A stretch of DNA of 64,000 bases, from positions 1 through 64,000 of the forward strand of contig PBMY01000019.1 in NCBI GenBank assembly GCA_002722795.1, given 5' to 3'. Origin of the DNA: Crocinitomicaceae bacterium (GTDB taxonomy: Bacteria > Bacteroidota > Bacteroidia > Flavobacteriales_D > Sanyastnellaceae). A program made the translations under genes and the position numbers. Below the pieces are notes generated by a model, which had not been told where the DNA came from, made no database searches, and worked only from the letters and a program-made list of their open reading frames with translations. Numbering within the stretch: position 1 is the first letter of the stretch; each line of letters starts with the position of its first letter. Shown here piece by piece: positions 43,359-51,997 of the stretch.

Positions 43359-44465
43359 ATGTCTCGTATTGCCTTAAACGCACGATTGTTAATTCCAAAT
43401 AAGCTTGAGGGTATTGGTAGGTTTACTCATCAGTGCTTCAAGAGGTTAGTTGAGTCGAGACCCAATGACCAATTCCTTTTAATTTTTGACAGAGAACCAG
43501 CTGAAGAGTTCCAATATGGATATAATGTAGAGGCAGTGAGGTTGTTCCCGCCAGCTAGAAGACCTTGGCTTTTTGATCTTTGGTTTGATTATTCTGTAAC
43601 GAGAAAACTTAAAAACTGGAGGGCAGATATATTTGTTTCTACAGATGGTTATATCTCAAGAAGGACATCAACCCATCAACTTAATGTGATTCACGATATA
43701 AACTTTGAGCACAACCCTCAATGGTTACCGCATAGATATACAAACCATTTTAGAAAGAGATTTCCAGAATATGCTAAACTGTCAACTAAGCTTTGTACAG
43801 TTTCAGATTACAGTAAAAAAGACATTGCAACTTGCTATGGAATCGATGAATCGAGCATTTCAGTTATTCCCAACGCACCTGATGAAATGTTTAAGCCCAT
43901 TTCAAAAGAGGCCAAACAAAAATCACAAGACCAGTTCACAAATGGTAAACCCTATATAGTTTTTGTTGGATCTCTCCACCCTAGAAAAAACATAAAGGGA
44001 ATGATAAAGGCATTTGAAAAATATAAAAGTTTAGGGGGTACAAATGAACTCTTAATGGTTGGTGTGTCAATGTGGAAGGATGAGAAAATAGATTCATTAA
44101 ATGTACACTACGCGGGAAGGCTCAATGATATAAACCTAGCTAACGCCGTAGCAGGAGCAGATGCGATGCTTTACCTGCCATTTTTTGAAGGATTCGGGGT
44201 GCCAATTGTTGAGGCAATGGCTAGCGGAGTTCCAGTTGTAGCAAGTAATTGTACATCTGTTCCTGAAGTATGTGGAGATGCTGCCGCTGCATTAGTGGAC
44301 CCTTTAGATGATAAAGCAGCTGCCAATGCACTTTTGAAATTAGAACTTGATTTAGATTGGAAGCATGCCCAAATCACAAAAGGAATTAATCGAGCATCAG
44401 ATTTTTCTTGGGATAAGAGTGCTCAACTATTGTCTAATAATATAGATCAAACCCTAAATGCCTAA
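43359..44465 (+). CDS. Glycosyltransferase family 4
   Basis: A 368-residue GT-B enzyme. N-terminal domain begins R-I-A-L-N-A-R-L-L; the C-terminal domain has G-S-L-H-P-R-K-N-I, F-F-E-G-F-G-V-P-I-V-E-A-M-A-S-G-V-P-V-V and A-A-A-L-V-D-P, the donor-binding blocks of the family. It probably builds surface polysaccharide with the divergent Wzz/Wzy-like pair. The ATG lies 5 bases from a -7 box. rnhB overlaps its end by 8 bases. Confidence 0.9.
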   Translation: MSRIALNARLLIPNKLEGIGRFTHQCFKRLVESRPNDQFLLIFDREPAEEFQYGYNVEAVRLFPPARRPWLFDLWFDYSVTRKLKNWRADIFVSTDGYISRRTSTHQLNVIHDINFEHNPQWLPHRYTNHFRKRFPEYAKLSTKLCTVSDYSKKDIATCYGIDESSISVIPNAPDEMFKPISKEAKQKSQDQFTNGKPYIVFVGSLHPRKNIKGMIKAFEKYKSLGGTNELLMVGVSMWKDEKIDSLNVHYAGRLNDINLANAVAGADAMLYLPFFEGFGVPIVEAMASGVPVVASNCTSVPEVCGDAAAALVDPLDDKAAANALLKLELDLDWKHAQITKGINRASDFSWDKSAQLLSNNIDQTLNA

Positions 44466-45045
44466 TCTCCTAACCTTTTTAGAAAAAGGAAGAATAGAAG
44501 CAGGTTGTGATGAAGCCGGAAGAGGATGTTTAGCAGGTCCGGTTGTTGCAGCAGCGGTTATTTTAGATGAGCAGAGTGCGAATGATTTAAAACTTGACGA
44601 TAGCAAAAAGTTGAGTGAGAAAAAAAGGGACGCTTTAAGAATAGTAATCGAGGAAAAAGCACTTGCTTGGGCTGTAGCATTTGTTTCAAATGACAAGATT
44701 GATGAGATAAATATTCTCCAAGCATCTTTTCTTGCAATGAGACAGGCAGTGGATCAATTATTTATTAGGCCAGACCATATCTTAATTGATGGAAATAGGT
44801 TTGTGTCTTCTGATTCAATGCCGCCTCACACATGTATTATTAAGGGTGATGGAAAGTATTCTTCGATTGCAGCGGCAAGCATTTTGGCCAAAACACATAG
44901 AGATGATTTTATGAAAAAATCATCAATAGAATTTCCGGGTTATGGATGGGAGAAAAACGCAGGGTATCCAACGGCAAAACACAAGCAGGCTGTTAAAGCG
45001 TTGGGCACGACAAACTTACATAGGTTGTCGTTTAAACTAGATTAA
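44458..45045 (+). CDS. rnhB: Ribonuclease HII
   Basis: A 195-residue enzyme that removes RNA from RNA-DNA hybrids. The metal-binding Asp-Glu is in A-G-C-D-E-A-G-R-G, with further acidic residues in L-I-D-G-N-R and the I-A-A-A-S-I-L-A-K-T-H-R-D block. Length is standard. It overlaps the glycosyltransferase gene, so it is translated from the same message. Confidence 0.96.
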   Translation: MPNLLTFLEKGRIEAGCDEAGRGCLAGPVVAAAVILDEQSANDLKLDDSKKLSEKKRDALRIVIEEKALAWAVAFVSNDKIDEINILQASFLAMRQAVDQLFIRPDHILIDGNRFVSSDSMPPHTCIIKGDGKYSSIAAASILAKTHRDDFMKKSSIEFPGYGWEKNAGYPTAKHKQAVKALGTTNLHRLSFKLD

Positions 45046-45121
45046 ATATAGATGAACTCAATTTCACTTGTTTTGATTGATTTCGAACTGTAGATTTACG
45101 ACTGTATAATCAATAACAACC

Positions 45122-48100
45122 ATGTATCGTTTTACCATTACCCTTTTCACTGTTTTTTTTGCTGCTATAAATGTTGGAAAAGCTCAGTGTACAATTTTCT
45201 TCTCAGAGTATGCAGAAGGATCATCAAACAATAAGTATTTAGAAATATACAATCCTACTAATTCAGTAGTAGATCTTAGTGGATATGCATTTCCAAGTGT
45301 TAGTAATGCACCCTCTGTCCCTGGTGAATATGAATATTGGAATACCTTCGATGAGGGTGCTACAATTGAACCGGGGGGATTTTATATAATTGCTCATGGA
45401 TCTTCTGATCCGGCAATTTTGGCATTTGCAAATCAAACCCACACCTACCTTAGTAATGGTGATGATGGATATATGATCGTTCAAGGAACTGAAGACGATT
45501 ATGTACAAATTGATGCAATTGGTGACTGGAATGGAGATCCTGGATCAGGATGGGCTGTTGCTGGTGTATCAAACGCAACAAAAGATCACACTCTTGTTAG
45601 AAAAGAAATCGTAACTCAAGGTAATGGTGGTGATTGGACATTTTCTGCCGGAACTAATGAAGAAGATTCTGAGTGGTATGTTCTACCACAAAACACTTGG
45701 AACGATTTGGGCTCTCACAGTTTTTATGGAAATTGTGGTTCTGCAATTCTAGGTTGTACTAATCCCAACGCAACAAACTATGACTCTTCTGCTACTTCAG
45801 ATGACGGTAGTTGTGTGTTTGCTAATGCTTGTAATGTGGATGCTGTAGAAGTTGAAGCATATAACTATGGATTTGAACCTACAGACTTAACAATAGACGT
45901 TGGTACGCAAGTTACTTGGACGAACCTTGGTGGAAACCACGATATAAATTTTGACATTAGTGCTTTAACTGGAGAGTCTTTTGGAAACCCAGAGTCATTT
46001 TACATTCCTGCTGTATTTAGTTCAGCATATGAATGCATAGGCTCTCACACGTTTAATTTACCTGGAGTTTATTCTTACGACTGTTCAATTGGAAACCATG
46101 CTGCAAATGGAATGGTTGGAACAATTACAGTAGGAGTTGGAGGTTGTACTGATGCAGGTGCTCCAAACTATAACGATGGTGCTGATTGGGATGATGGAAC
46201 TTGTCAAGAAGCTCAGTTTACTTCAATATACGATATTCAAGTAGGTCAAGCAACAGGTGCTTATACAGATCAAGTTATAAATACATCAGGTATAGTAACA
46301 GGTGTATTTGGATCTTCAGTTTCTGTGCAAGATGGTACAGGTCCATATTCAGGAATTTGGATGTACGGTTCTGATGCAAACGTACAAGTTGGTGATGAGG
46401 TTGGAATAACAGCTACAGTAGGAGAGTACTATGACTTAACTCAACTTTCTTCTCCTGCGGTTACAATTATTAGCCAGGGTAATGACTTACCTACTGCTGA
46501 AGTATTAGCAACTGCAGATGTAAGCGCAGAACAGTGGGAAGGTGTATTAGTACGCACAAGTGGAGATGTAGATAATGATGCACTAGGATGGGGCGAGTGG
46601 TCACTTACTGATGGAAGTGAATCAGCTGTTGCAGATGACAAGGGGTATGATGCAATTGGTGCTGGATTAATTTCTGTAGGAGCTACAGTAGATGTTGTAG
46701 GTCCAATTGACTTTGGATTTGGAGCATATAAAATTCAGCCTCGTGATGCATCTGATGTTATGCTTCACGGTTGTATAAATAATACAGCTGATAACTATAA
46801 TGATTTAGCTTCTATAGATGATGGAAGCTGTGAGTTTTCTGGCGCAGAGTGTACGGTCTTCATTTCAGAAATTGCTGAAGGGTCTAGTAATAACAAGTAT
46901 TTGGAATTATTCAACCCAACTGGATCAACTATTTTCTTGAGCCAATTTACTATGGCAAATTGTAGTAATGGTTGTGATGATCCGGACGCATTGTACTTAA
47001 CGGATCAATTTGATTATTGGTCATTCTCATTCCCAATTGATGCTACTATTGAACCAAACGGTACATATGTGGTAGCTCACCCAAGTGCAGATCAGCTAAT
47101 TCTAGATGTAGCTGACATGACATACAACTACTTGAGTAATGGTGATGACACATACGGTCTTGTAGAGATTGTTGGACAGGATTCAATTTTAGTTGATGTT
47201 GTTGGAGATATTGGCCCAGACCCGGGGTCTGGTTTTACAGTATCTGGAGTGACAAATGCAACTCAAAATGGAACACTAGTCAGGAAGCCTTCAGTTATCG
47301 CTGGAAATGCTGGCGATTGGGTTGGGTCTGCTGGCACCGATACTTTTGACGGAGAGTGGATTCTCCACCCTTCTAATTACTGGCTAGATATTGATGTTCA
47401 CACTTTTAATGGAGGATGTGCATCTAGCACTTCAGGGTGTACAGACCCAGGAGCAATTAACTATGATGAGAACGCAACTGAAGATGACGGTTCTTGTTTA
47501 TACATACCCAACCTTACTATTCAAGAGATTCATTCTAGTAATTTCTCTGGTCAAGTAATCACAGGAGGTGTCGTCACAGCTGTATATGAAGCATCAAATG
47601 CTCTAGCTAATAACCCATCTTTTGTAATCCAAAACGGAACGGGACCATATTCTGCAATTTGGTGTCTGGGTGATGGTGTTGCTGTCGGTGACCTAGTAGA
47701 TGTCGCAGGTAACGTAAGTGAAGTATATTTTTTACGCCAAATCCAAGGAGCTACTCCAACAATTATTTCTTCTGACAATGTACTCCCAGAGCCTCAGTTA
47801 CTTGCAACTACAGTAATTAATGATGATCAATGGGAAAGTGTACTTCTTCAATTACTTGCACCAGTGTCAAATGCTGATGCCGGATATGGTGAGTGGTTAT
47901 TAGACGATGGATCAGGTGTAGCTGCTGTTGATGACTTCGCATACGATGCAGTTGGAGATAGTGTTGATGTTGACGGGGTTATCACACCAGTTGTTGCTGA
48001 GGGTGTAACATACAGAGTAACTGGACCTAATTTCTATGCATATGGAGCTTGGAAACTAGTACCGAGAGATTCATCAGATGTTGTACGGTTGGGATGTATG

Positions 48101-49141
48101 GATTCTTCATTCGCTAACTATGACCCACTAGCTGCCGAAGATGATGGCTCGTGTGTAAACACTGAGGGCTGTACAGATGAAAGTGCGGACAATTATAATC
48201 CAAACGCAACTCTAGATGATGGTTCATGTGTAATTACAGGTTGTAATGATGAGAATGCTCTTAACTACAATCCCAATACAACTAATGAAGAAAATTCTTC
48301 TTGTTACTACACTCTTCCATCAATTATTATCAATGAGATTCATTACAATCCTTGTTCAGCACAAGGTGATGATTTCGAGTGGGAGTTCTGTGAGCTTCTT
48401 AACTTAGGAGATCTTGCAGCTGATATTAGCGGATACCAGTTTATTAATGGAGCATCCGGCGAGGACCAAGTAGGTCTTGTATTCCCAGAAGGAACTTCAA
48501 TTGGTTCTGGCGAGTTTATCGTAATAACAGTTGCTGGTGGACTTGGAGCTCCTAACTATCAGGGTAATGGTTACCAAGTATTTACGATGGATCTTGGGAA
48601 CTTCTCTAATTCAGGTGAGTTATTATCCTTGCAAGATGCTTGGGGAAATGAAGTTGATGCAGTGTCTTATTCAGACGAAGGAGAATGGCCATCTGATGGC
48701 TTTAGTATCCTAGGTTCTGTTCTGATAGCAAGCCCAGACGGAGGTTGTGCTTCATTAGAATATATTCCAGAAATTCTTTTTGAGTACATAGCAGGTGTGC
48801 CAGGAATGGATAATGAGTATGCTTCTAACTGGCAAGCTTCATGGGTTGATGGCGGTACTCCGGGAGCGCCAAACTCATCTGCATTTGGTTGTAATGACGC
48901 TACAGCATGTAACTATAACCCAACAGCTTTCTTAGCTGATAACGACAATTGTACTTATGATTGTTACGGTTGTACATACATAACAGCAGAGAACTACAAT
49001 AGTGGAGCAACATTTGATGACGGTACCTGTACTTTCAGTATTGCTGAAGATACTTGCCCTGAGGATTTAAATGGAGATGGTGCTGTTTCTACCGGTGACC
49101 TTCTTCAGTTCCTATCTGCATTCGGAGAAATCTGTGACTAA
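45122..49141 (+). CDS. Secreted 1,339-residue mosaic protein: lamin-tail domains, cupredoxin, OB-like domains, Cys-rich repeats, EF-hand tail
   Basis: Signal peptide ends G-K-A before Gln22. Order by residue: lamin-tail-like domain (about 22-205), repeat R1 (211), cupredoxin (about 235-340; His273, Cys321, His326, Met331 form a type I copper set), R2, OB-like domain (about 366-548), R3, second lamin-tail domain (about 577-768), R4, second OB-like domain (about 797-988), R5-R7, third lamin-tail domain (about 1065-1250), R8-R9, and a tail with an EF-hand/dockerin-like loop (D-L-N-G-D-G-A-V-S-T-G-D-L). No catalytic nuclease or protease domain is seen. It is a likely T9SS client or surface adhesin; the standard type A sorting domain is absent. 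Confidence 0.82.
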   Translation: MYRFTITLFTVFFAAINVGKAQCTIFFSEYAEGSSNNKYLEIYNPTNSVVDLSGYAFPSVSNAPSVPGEYEYWNTFDEGATIEPGGFYIIAHGSSDPAILAFANQTHTYLSNGDDGYMIVQGTEDDYVQIDAIGDWNGDPGSGWAVAGVSNATKDHTLVRKEIVTQGNGGDWTFSAGTNEEDSEWYVLPQNTWNDLGSHSFYGNCGSAILGCTNPNATNYDSSATSDDGSCVFANACNVDAVEVEAYNYGFEPTDLTIDVGTQVTWTNLGGNHDINFDISALTGESFGNPESFYIPAVFSSAYECIGSHTFNLPGVYSYDCSIGNHAANGMVGTITVGVGGCTDAGAPNYNDGADWDDGTCQEAQFTSIYDIQVGQATGAYTDQVINTSGIVTGVFGSSVSVQDGTGPYSGIWMYGSDANVQVGDEVGITATVGEYYDLTQLSSPAVTIISQGNDLPTAEVLATADVSAEQWEGVLVRTSGDVDNDALGWGEWSLTDGSESAVADDKGYDAIGAGLISVGATVDVVGPIDFGFGAYKIQPRDASDVMLHGCINNTADNYNDLASIDDGSCEFSGAECTVFISEIAEGSSNNKYLELFNPTGSTIFLSQFTMANCSNGCDDPDALYLTDQFDYWSFSFPIDATIEPNGTYVVAHPSADQLILDVADMTYNYLSNGDDTYGLVEIVGQDSILVDVVGDIGPDPGSGFTVSGVTNATQNGTLVRKPSVIAGNAGDWVGSAGTDTFDGEWILHPSNYWLDIDVHTFNGGCASSTSGCTDPGAINYDENATEDDGSCLYIPNLTIQEIHSSNFSGQVITGGVVTAVYEASNALANNPSFVIQNGTGPYSAIWCLGDGVAVGDLVDVAGNVSEVYFLRQIQGATPTIISSDNVLPEPQLLATTVINDDQWESVLLQLLAPVSNADAGYGEWLLDDGSGVAAVDDFAYDAVGDSVDVDGVITPVVAEGVTYRVTGPNFYAYGAWKLVPRDSSDVVRLGCMDSSFANYDPLAAEDDGSCVNTEGCTDESADNYNPNATLDDGSCVITGCNDENALNYNPNTTNEENSSCYYTLPSIIINEIHYNPCSAQGDDFEWEFCELLNLGDLAADISGYQFINGASGEDQVGLVFPEGTSIGSGEFIVITVAGGLGAPNYQGNGYQVFTMDLGNFSNSGELLSLQDAWGNEVDAVSYSDEGEWPSDGFSILGSVLIASPDGGCASLEYIPEILFEYIAGVPGMDNEYASNWQASWVDGGTPGAPNSSAFGCNDATACNYNPTAFLADNDNCTYDCYGCTYITAENYNSGATFDDGTCTFSIAEDTCPEDLNGDGAVSTGDLLQFLSAFGEICD
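45752..45814 (+). repeat. Cys-rich repeat R1 of nine
   Basis: First copy of a 21-residue unit G-C-T-D-x-x-A-x-N-Y-x-x-x-A-x-x-D-D-G-S-C. Other copies: R2 46142-46204, R3 46769-46831, R4 47435-47497, R5 48092-48154, R6 48167-48229, R7 48239-48304 (22 residues), R8 48887-48952 (22 residues), R9 48968-49030. The two Cys would form a disulfide; the D-D-G could bind calcium. Confidence 0.85.
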
Positions 49142-49174
49142 AAAGTATAATTAAATACCACTCTAATCAAATTG

Positions 49175-49204
49175 AAAGGCACTCCTTGTGGGGTGCCTTT
49201 TTAT
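49175..49204. terminator. Intrinsic terminator after the mosaic protein gene
   Basis: AAAGGCAC (49175-49182) pairs with GTGCCTTT (49193-49200), then a T run. It stops the plus-strand gene ending at 49141 and reaches the stop codon of the convergent lipoprotein gene. Confidence 0.85.
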
Positions 49205-49701
49205 TTTACTATTGTTGTTGTGGTGTCTTCGTTTGATAGATTTAAGGATCTATCCTCAATTGTAATTCTAAATCTCAATGTATCGTATGAGCTCTCGAGA
49301 TACCAAGTCTGCATATCTACTTCCACAACTGCATTAACAGCTTGATTTGTTCCAGTAGGATTTGCTCTTGGAACTCTGTAGTAAAAAGGGACCTGTCCTT
49401 CGTTTGGATTTAATTCTAGATGAGTCCAAACCCCATCTCTCAATTCGTCATACTCGCATTTTAAATTGTAATAATGTTCACATGTAGGGCAGAAGGGGAA
49501 CAGTATATCATCTGTATTCAATCCTAAATCACCATCTCCGTCTGTCACGTTAAAACTCAAAACGGCACTCCCTGAATCTACAATTTCAAATGAAATAAAA
49601 TCAATTAATGGCTCATCAGGATAAGTTATATCTTCAAGACATCCAATAGATGTAAGAACAATTACAAACGCAGTTGGCTTAAATATTTTGGCCCAAATCA
49701 T
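49201..49701 (-). CDS. Lipoprotein of unknown function
   Basis: A 166-residue protein starting at ATG 49699-49701, with a hydrophobic leader and lipobox L-T-S-I-G-C. The mature part starts L-E-D-I-T-Y-P-D-E-P and carries N-V-T-D-G-D-G-D-L-G-L-N-T, a D-G-D-G-D-L-G segment that recurs in small Bacteroidota lipoproteins and looks able to bind calcium, then a C-P-T-C pair. No known family name. An upstream in-frame start would spoil the signal peptide. Divergent from the LuxE-like gene. Confidence 0.7.
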   Translation of the reverse strand: MIWAKIFKPTAFVIVLTSIGCLEDITYPDEPLIDFISFEIVDSGSAVLSFNVTDGDGDLGLNTDDILFPFCPTCEHYYNLKCEYDELRDGVWTHLELNPNEGQVPFYYRVPRANPTGTNQAVNAVVEVDMQTWYLESSYDTLRFRITIEDRSLNLSNEDTTTTIVK

Positions 49702-49706
49702 TAATC

Positions 49707-49714
49707 CAAAGCTA
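49707..49714 (-). promoter_or_regulatory. -7 promoter box immediately before the lipoprotein gene
   Basis: On the minus strand TAGCTTTG fits TAnnTTTG exactly and ends 5 bases before the ATG (49699-49701), similar to queA and the GT4 gene. Confidence 0.5.
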
Positions 49715-49734
49715 GCTCTTCCGAACTTAGCTAA

Positions 49735-50730
49735 ATGCAATCAAGTGTAGAAAATTTCAAATCCCGCTTTTTTAAGTGTAACGATTTTGAAGCTTTAACT
49801 CTTGATATATTTAAATTTCAAGCACAACACAACAACGTTTATTCAAGATATCTTGACTTGTTAGGTGTTAATGCAGACGATGTAAAATCAATAGATCAAA
49901 TTCCTTTCCTACCAGTAGAGGCTTTTAAAAACCACGATGTGGTAACTGGTAATTTTGTACCAGAGGCAATTTTTAAAAGTTCAGGCACTTCAGGTTCGAC
50001 CAATAGATCACATCATAGAGTTAAGTCTTTAGACTGGTATCACAATGTGTCTCAAAGAATATTTGAAGATCAGTTTGGGTCACTGAAAGGGACAAAATGG
50101 TTTGGCCTATTGCCGGGTTATTTAGAAAGAGGGGACAGCTCACTTGTTGAAATGACAAATCATTTTATGAGTGCTAGCGGATCGGATAAAAATTTCTTCC
50201 TACACGATTACCAAGGGTTTAATGAGTTAATTGAATCAAGCGAGAAATGTGTCAAAGTGATTGGTGTAACTCATGCGCTATTAGATTGGATTGAAGGAGA
50301 CTTAAGGCCAAACAGTAATAGAAACCTTACCATAATTGAAACTGGTGGAATGAAGGGGCATGGTGATGAACCGATTCGAAGTGAAGTGCACGAAAGAATC
50401 AAATCCATTCTTCCCGATGCAAGTGTGCACAGTGAGTATGGAATGACAGAGTTATTGTCTCAGGCTTATTCTACTGACGGTAGATTTTTCGAGGCTCCTA
50501 AGTGGATGAGAATTATAATTAAGGATACAACAGACCCAATGAATCAGTTAGAAAGGGGAAGAACTGGGAGGGTTCAAATAATTGACCTAGCGAATATTGA
50601 TAGTTGTTCATTTATATCAACGTCAGATTTAGGTAGGATGGAAGAGGTAGAAAATTCAAATAGATTTGAAATTCTTGGAAGGTTTGACCACAGTGAGATA
50701 AGAGGATGTAATTTACTTAGTGTTAACTAG
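49735..50730 (+). CDS. LuxE-like acyl-protein synthetase
   Basis: A 331-residue enzyme of the adenylate-forming superfamily, LuxE branch. Marks are F-K-S-S-G-T-S-G-S-T (nucleotide-binding loop, about residues 81-90), G-L-L-P-G-Y-L-E-R, H-S-E-Y-G-M-T-E-L-L-S-Q-A-Y, and a late T-S-D-L-G-R. LuxE activates fatty acids and passes them to a protein Cys; here the acid and acceptor are unknown, and no LuxC/LuxD partner is adjacent. Its 3' end overlaps the convergent tyrS by 18 bases. Confidence 0.82.
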   Translation: MQSSVENFKSRFFKCNDFEALTLDIFKFQAQHNNVYSRYLDLLGVNADDVKSIDQIPFLPVEAFKNHDVVTGNFVPEAIFKSSGTSGSTNRSHHRVKSLDWYHNVSQRIFEDQFGSLKGTKWFGLLPGYLERGDSSLVEMTNHFMSASGSDKNFFLHDYQGFNELIESSEKCVKVIGVTHALLDWIEGDLRPNSNRNLTIIETGGMKGHGDEPIRSEVHERIKSILPDASVHSEYGMTELLSQAYSTDGRFFEAPKWMRIIIKDTTDPMNQLERGRTGRVQIIDLANIDSCSFISTSDLGRMEEVENSNRFEILGRFDHSEIRGCNLLSVN

Positions 50731-51984
50731 GAAGTAATTCTTTTTTCCCCTTTGAAGCAAAAGTTGTTTGCCATTTAATAAGTCTTCTGAGTTGATGACT
50801 GTATCTCCATCAACAACTCCTTGATTCACCCTTATTGAATTCTCCTTAAGAGCTCGTTTTGCTTCTCCCTTTGATGAAAGAAAACCGCTCAAATCACTTA
50901 ACAGATCAATAACATTTACACCTTTATCAAAAGTACTCTTGTCAATTTCACATTGTGGCACACCCTCAAAAACTGAAAGTAACTCTGCTTCTGGTAGTGC
51001 TGCTAAATCTTCTTTAGCACTCTTGCCAAATAAAATCTTAGAAGCAGCTATAGCTGTTTGTAGATCTTCTTCAGAATGAATTCGAATAGTTATATCTTCT
51101 GCTAAAGCTTTTTGAAGTACTCGAGATGGAGGATTTTGCGCATGTTCAGCTTCTATTGCTTCAATTTCCTCACGAGACTTTAGAGTGAAAATTCTAATGA
51201 ATTTACTGGCGTCTTCGTCAGCGGTGTTAATCCAATATTGGTAGAATTTATATACTGAAGTCCTCCTCTTATCAATCCAAACATTTCCCCCTTCACTCTT
51301 GCCAAACTTGCTGCCGTCGGATTTTGTAATCAATGGTGCTGTGAGAGCAAATGCTTTTCCTCCACTTTTTTTACGGATGAGTTCGGTTCCCGTAACGATG
51401 TTTCCCCACTGATCGCTACCGCCCATTTGGACCATACAATTCTCTTCCTTCCAAAGATGGTAAAAATCATAACCTTGAACTAGTTGGTAGGTGAATTCAG
51501 TAAAACTCATCCCCCCCTCAAGCCTATTTTTCACGCTATCCTTACACATCATGTAGTTAACAGTGATGTGCTTTCCAACATCTCTAATGAAATCAAGGAA
51601 TGTCATGCTTTCAAACCAGTCTATGTTGTTTACAACCTTAGCTGCATTATCTCCGGAAAAGTCCAAAAACTTTTCTAGTTGTTTCTTTTGGCATTCAAGA
51701 TTGTGATTAATCACATCAATGTCTAAAAATTGACGCTCAGAAGTTTTTCCACTCGGGTCACCCACCATCCCAGTAGCACCTCCAACAAGAGCAAGAGGCC
51801 TGTGCCCTGCTCTTTGCCAATGAACTAAAAGCATAACAGGCACAAGGTTACCGATGTGAAGAGAATCAGCCGTTGGGTCAAAACCAACATAAGCTGAAGT
51901 CATTTCTTTCTCCATCTGTTCCTCTATGCCTGGCATGATGTTGTTTATCATACCTCTCCACTTCAGTTCTTCTATCAATTTCAT
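50713..51984 (-). CDS. tyrS: Tyrosine-tRNA ligase
   Basis: A 423-residue class I synthetase of the bacterial TyrRS-1 type. It has A-Y-V-G-F-D-P-T-A-D, the HIGH-like H-I-G-N, the Q-M-G-G-S-D-Q-W-G-N tyrosine pocket, K-F-G-K-S (KMSKS loop) and a C-terminal S4 RNA-binding domain from about residue 350. It follows murF by 13 bases on the same strand. Confidence 0.97.
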   Translation of the reverse strand: MKLIEELKWRGMINNIMPGIEEQMEKEMTSAYVGFDPTADSLHIGNLVPVMLLVHWQRAGHRPLALVGGATGMVGDPSGKTSERQFLDIDVINHNLECQKKQLEKFLDFSGDNAAKVVNNIDWFESMTFLDFIRDVGKHITVNYMMCKDSVKNRLEGGMSFTEFTYQLVQGYDFYHLWKEENCMVQMGGSDQWGNIVTGTELIRKKSGGKAFALTAPLITKSDGSKFGKSEGGNVWIDKRRTSVYKFYQYWINTADEDASKFIRIFTLKSREEIEAIEAEHAQNPPSRVLQKALAEDITIRIHSEEDLQTAIAASKILFGKSAKEDLAALPEAELLSVFEGVPQCEIDKSTFDKGVNVIDLLSDLSGFLSSKGEAKRALKENSIRVNQGVVDGDTVINSEDLLNGKQLLLQRGKKNYFLVNTK

Positions 51985-51997
51985 ACTGTAAAGATAA

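Noticed and set aside
45752..49030. Regularly spaced repeats that could look like a CRISPR array
   Set aside because: They are in-frame protein repeats with spacing of tens to hundreds of bases, differ at DNA level, and lie inside one long coding region.
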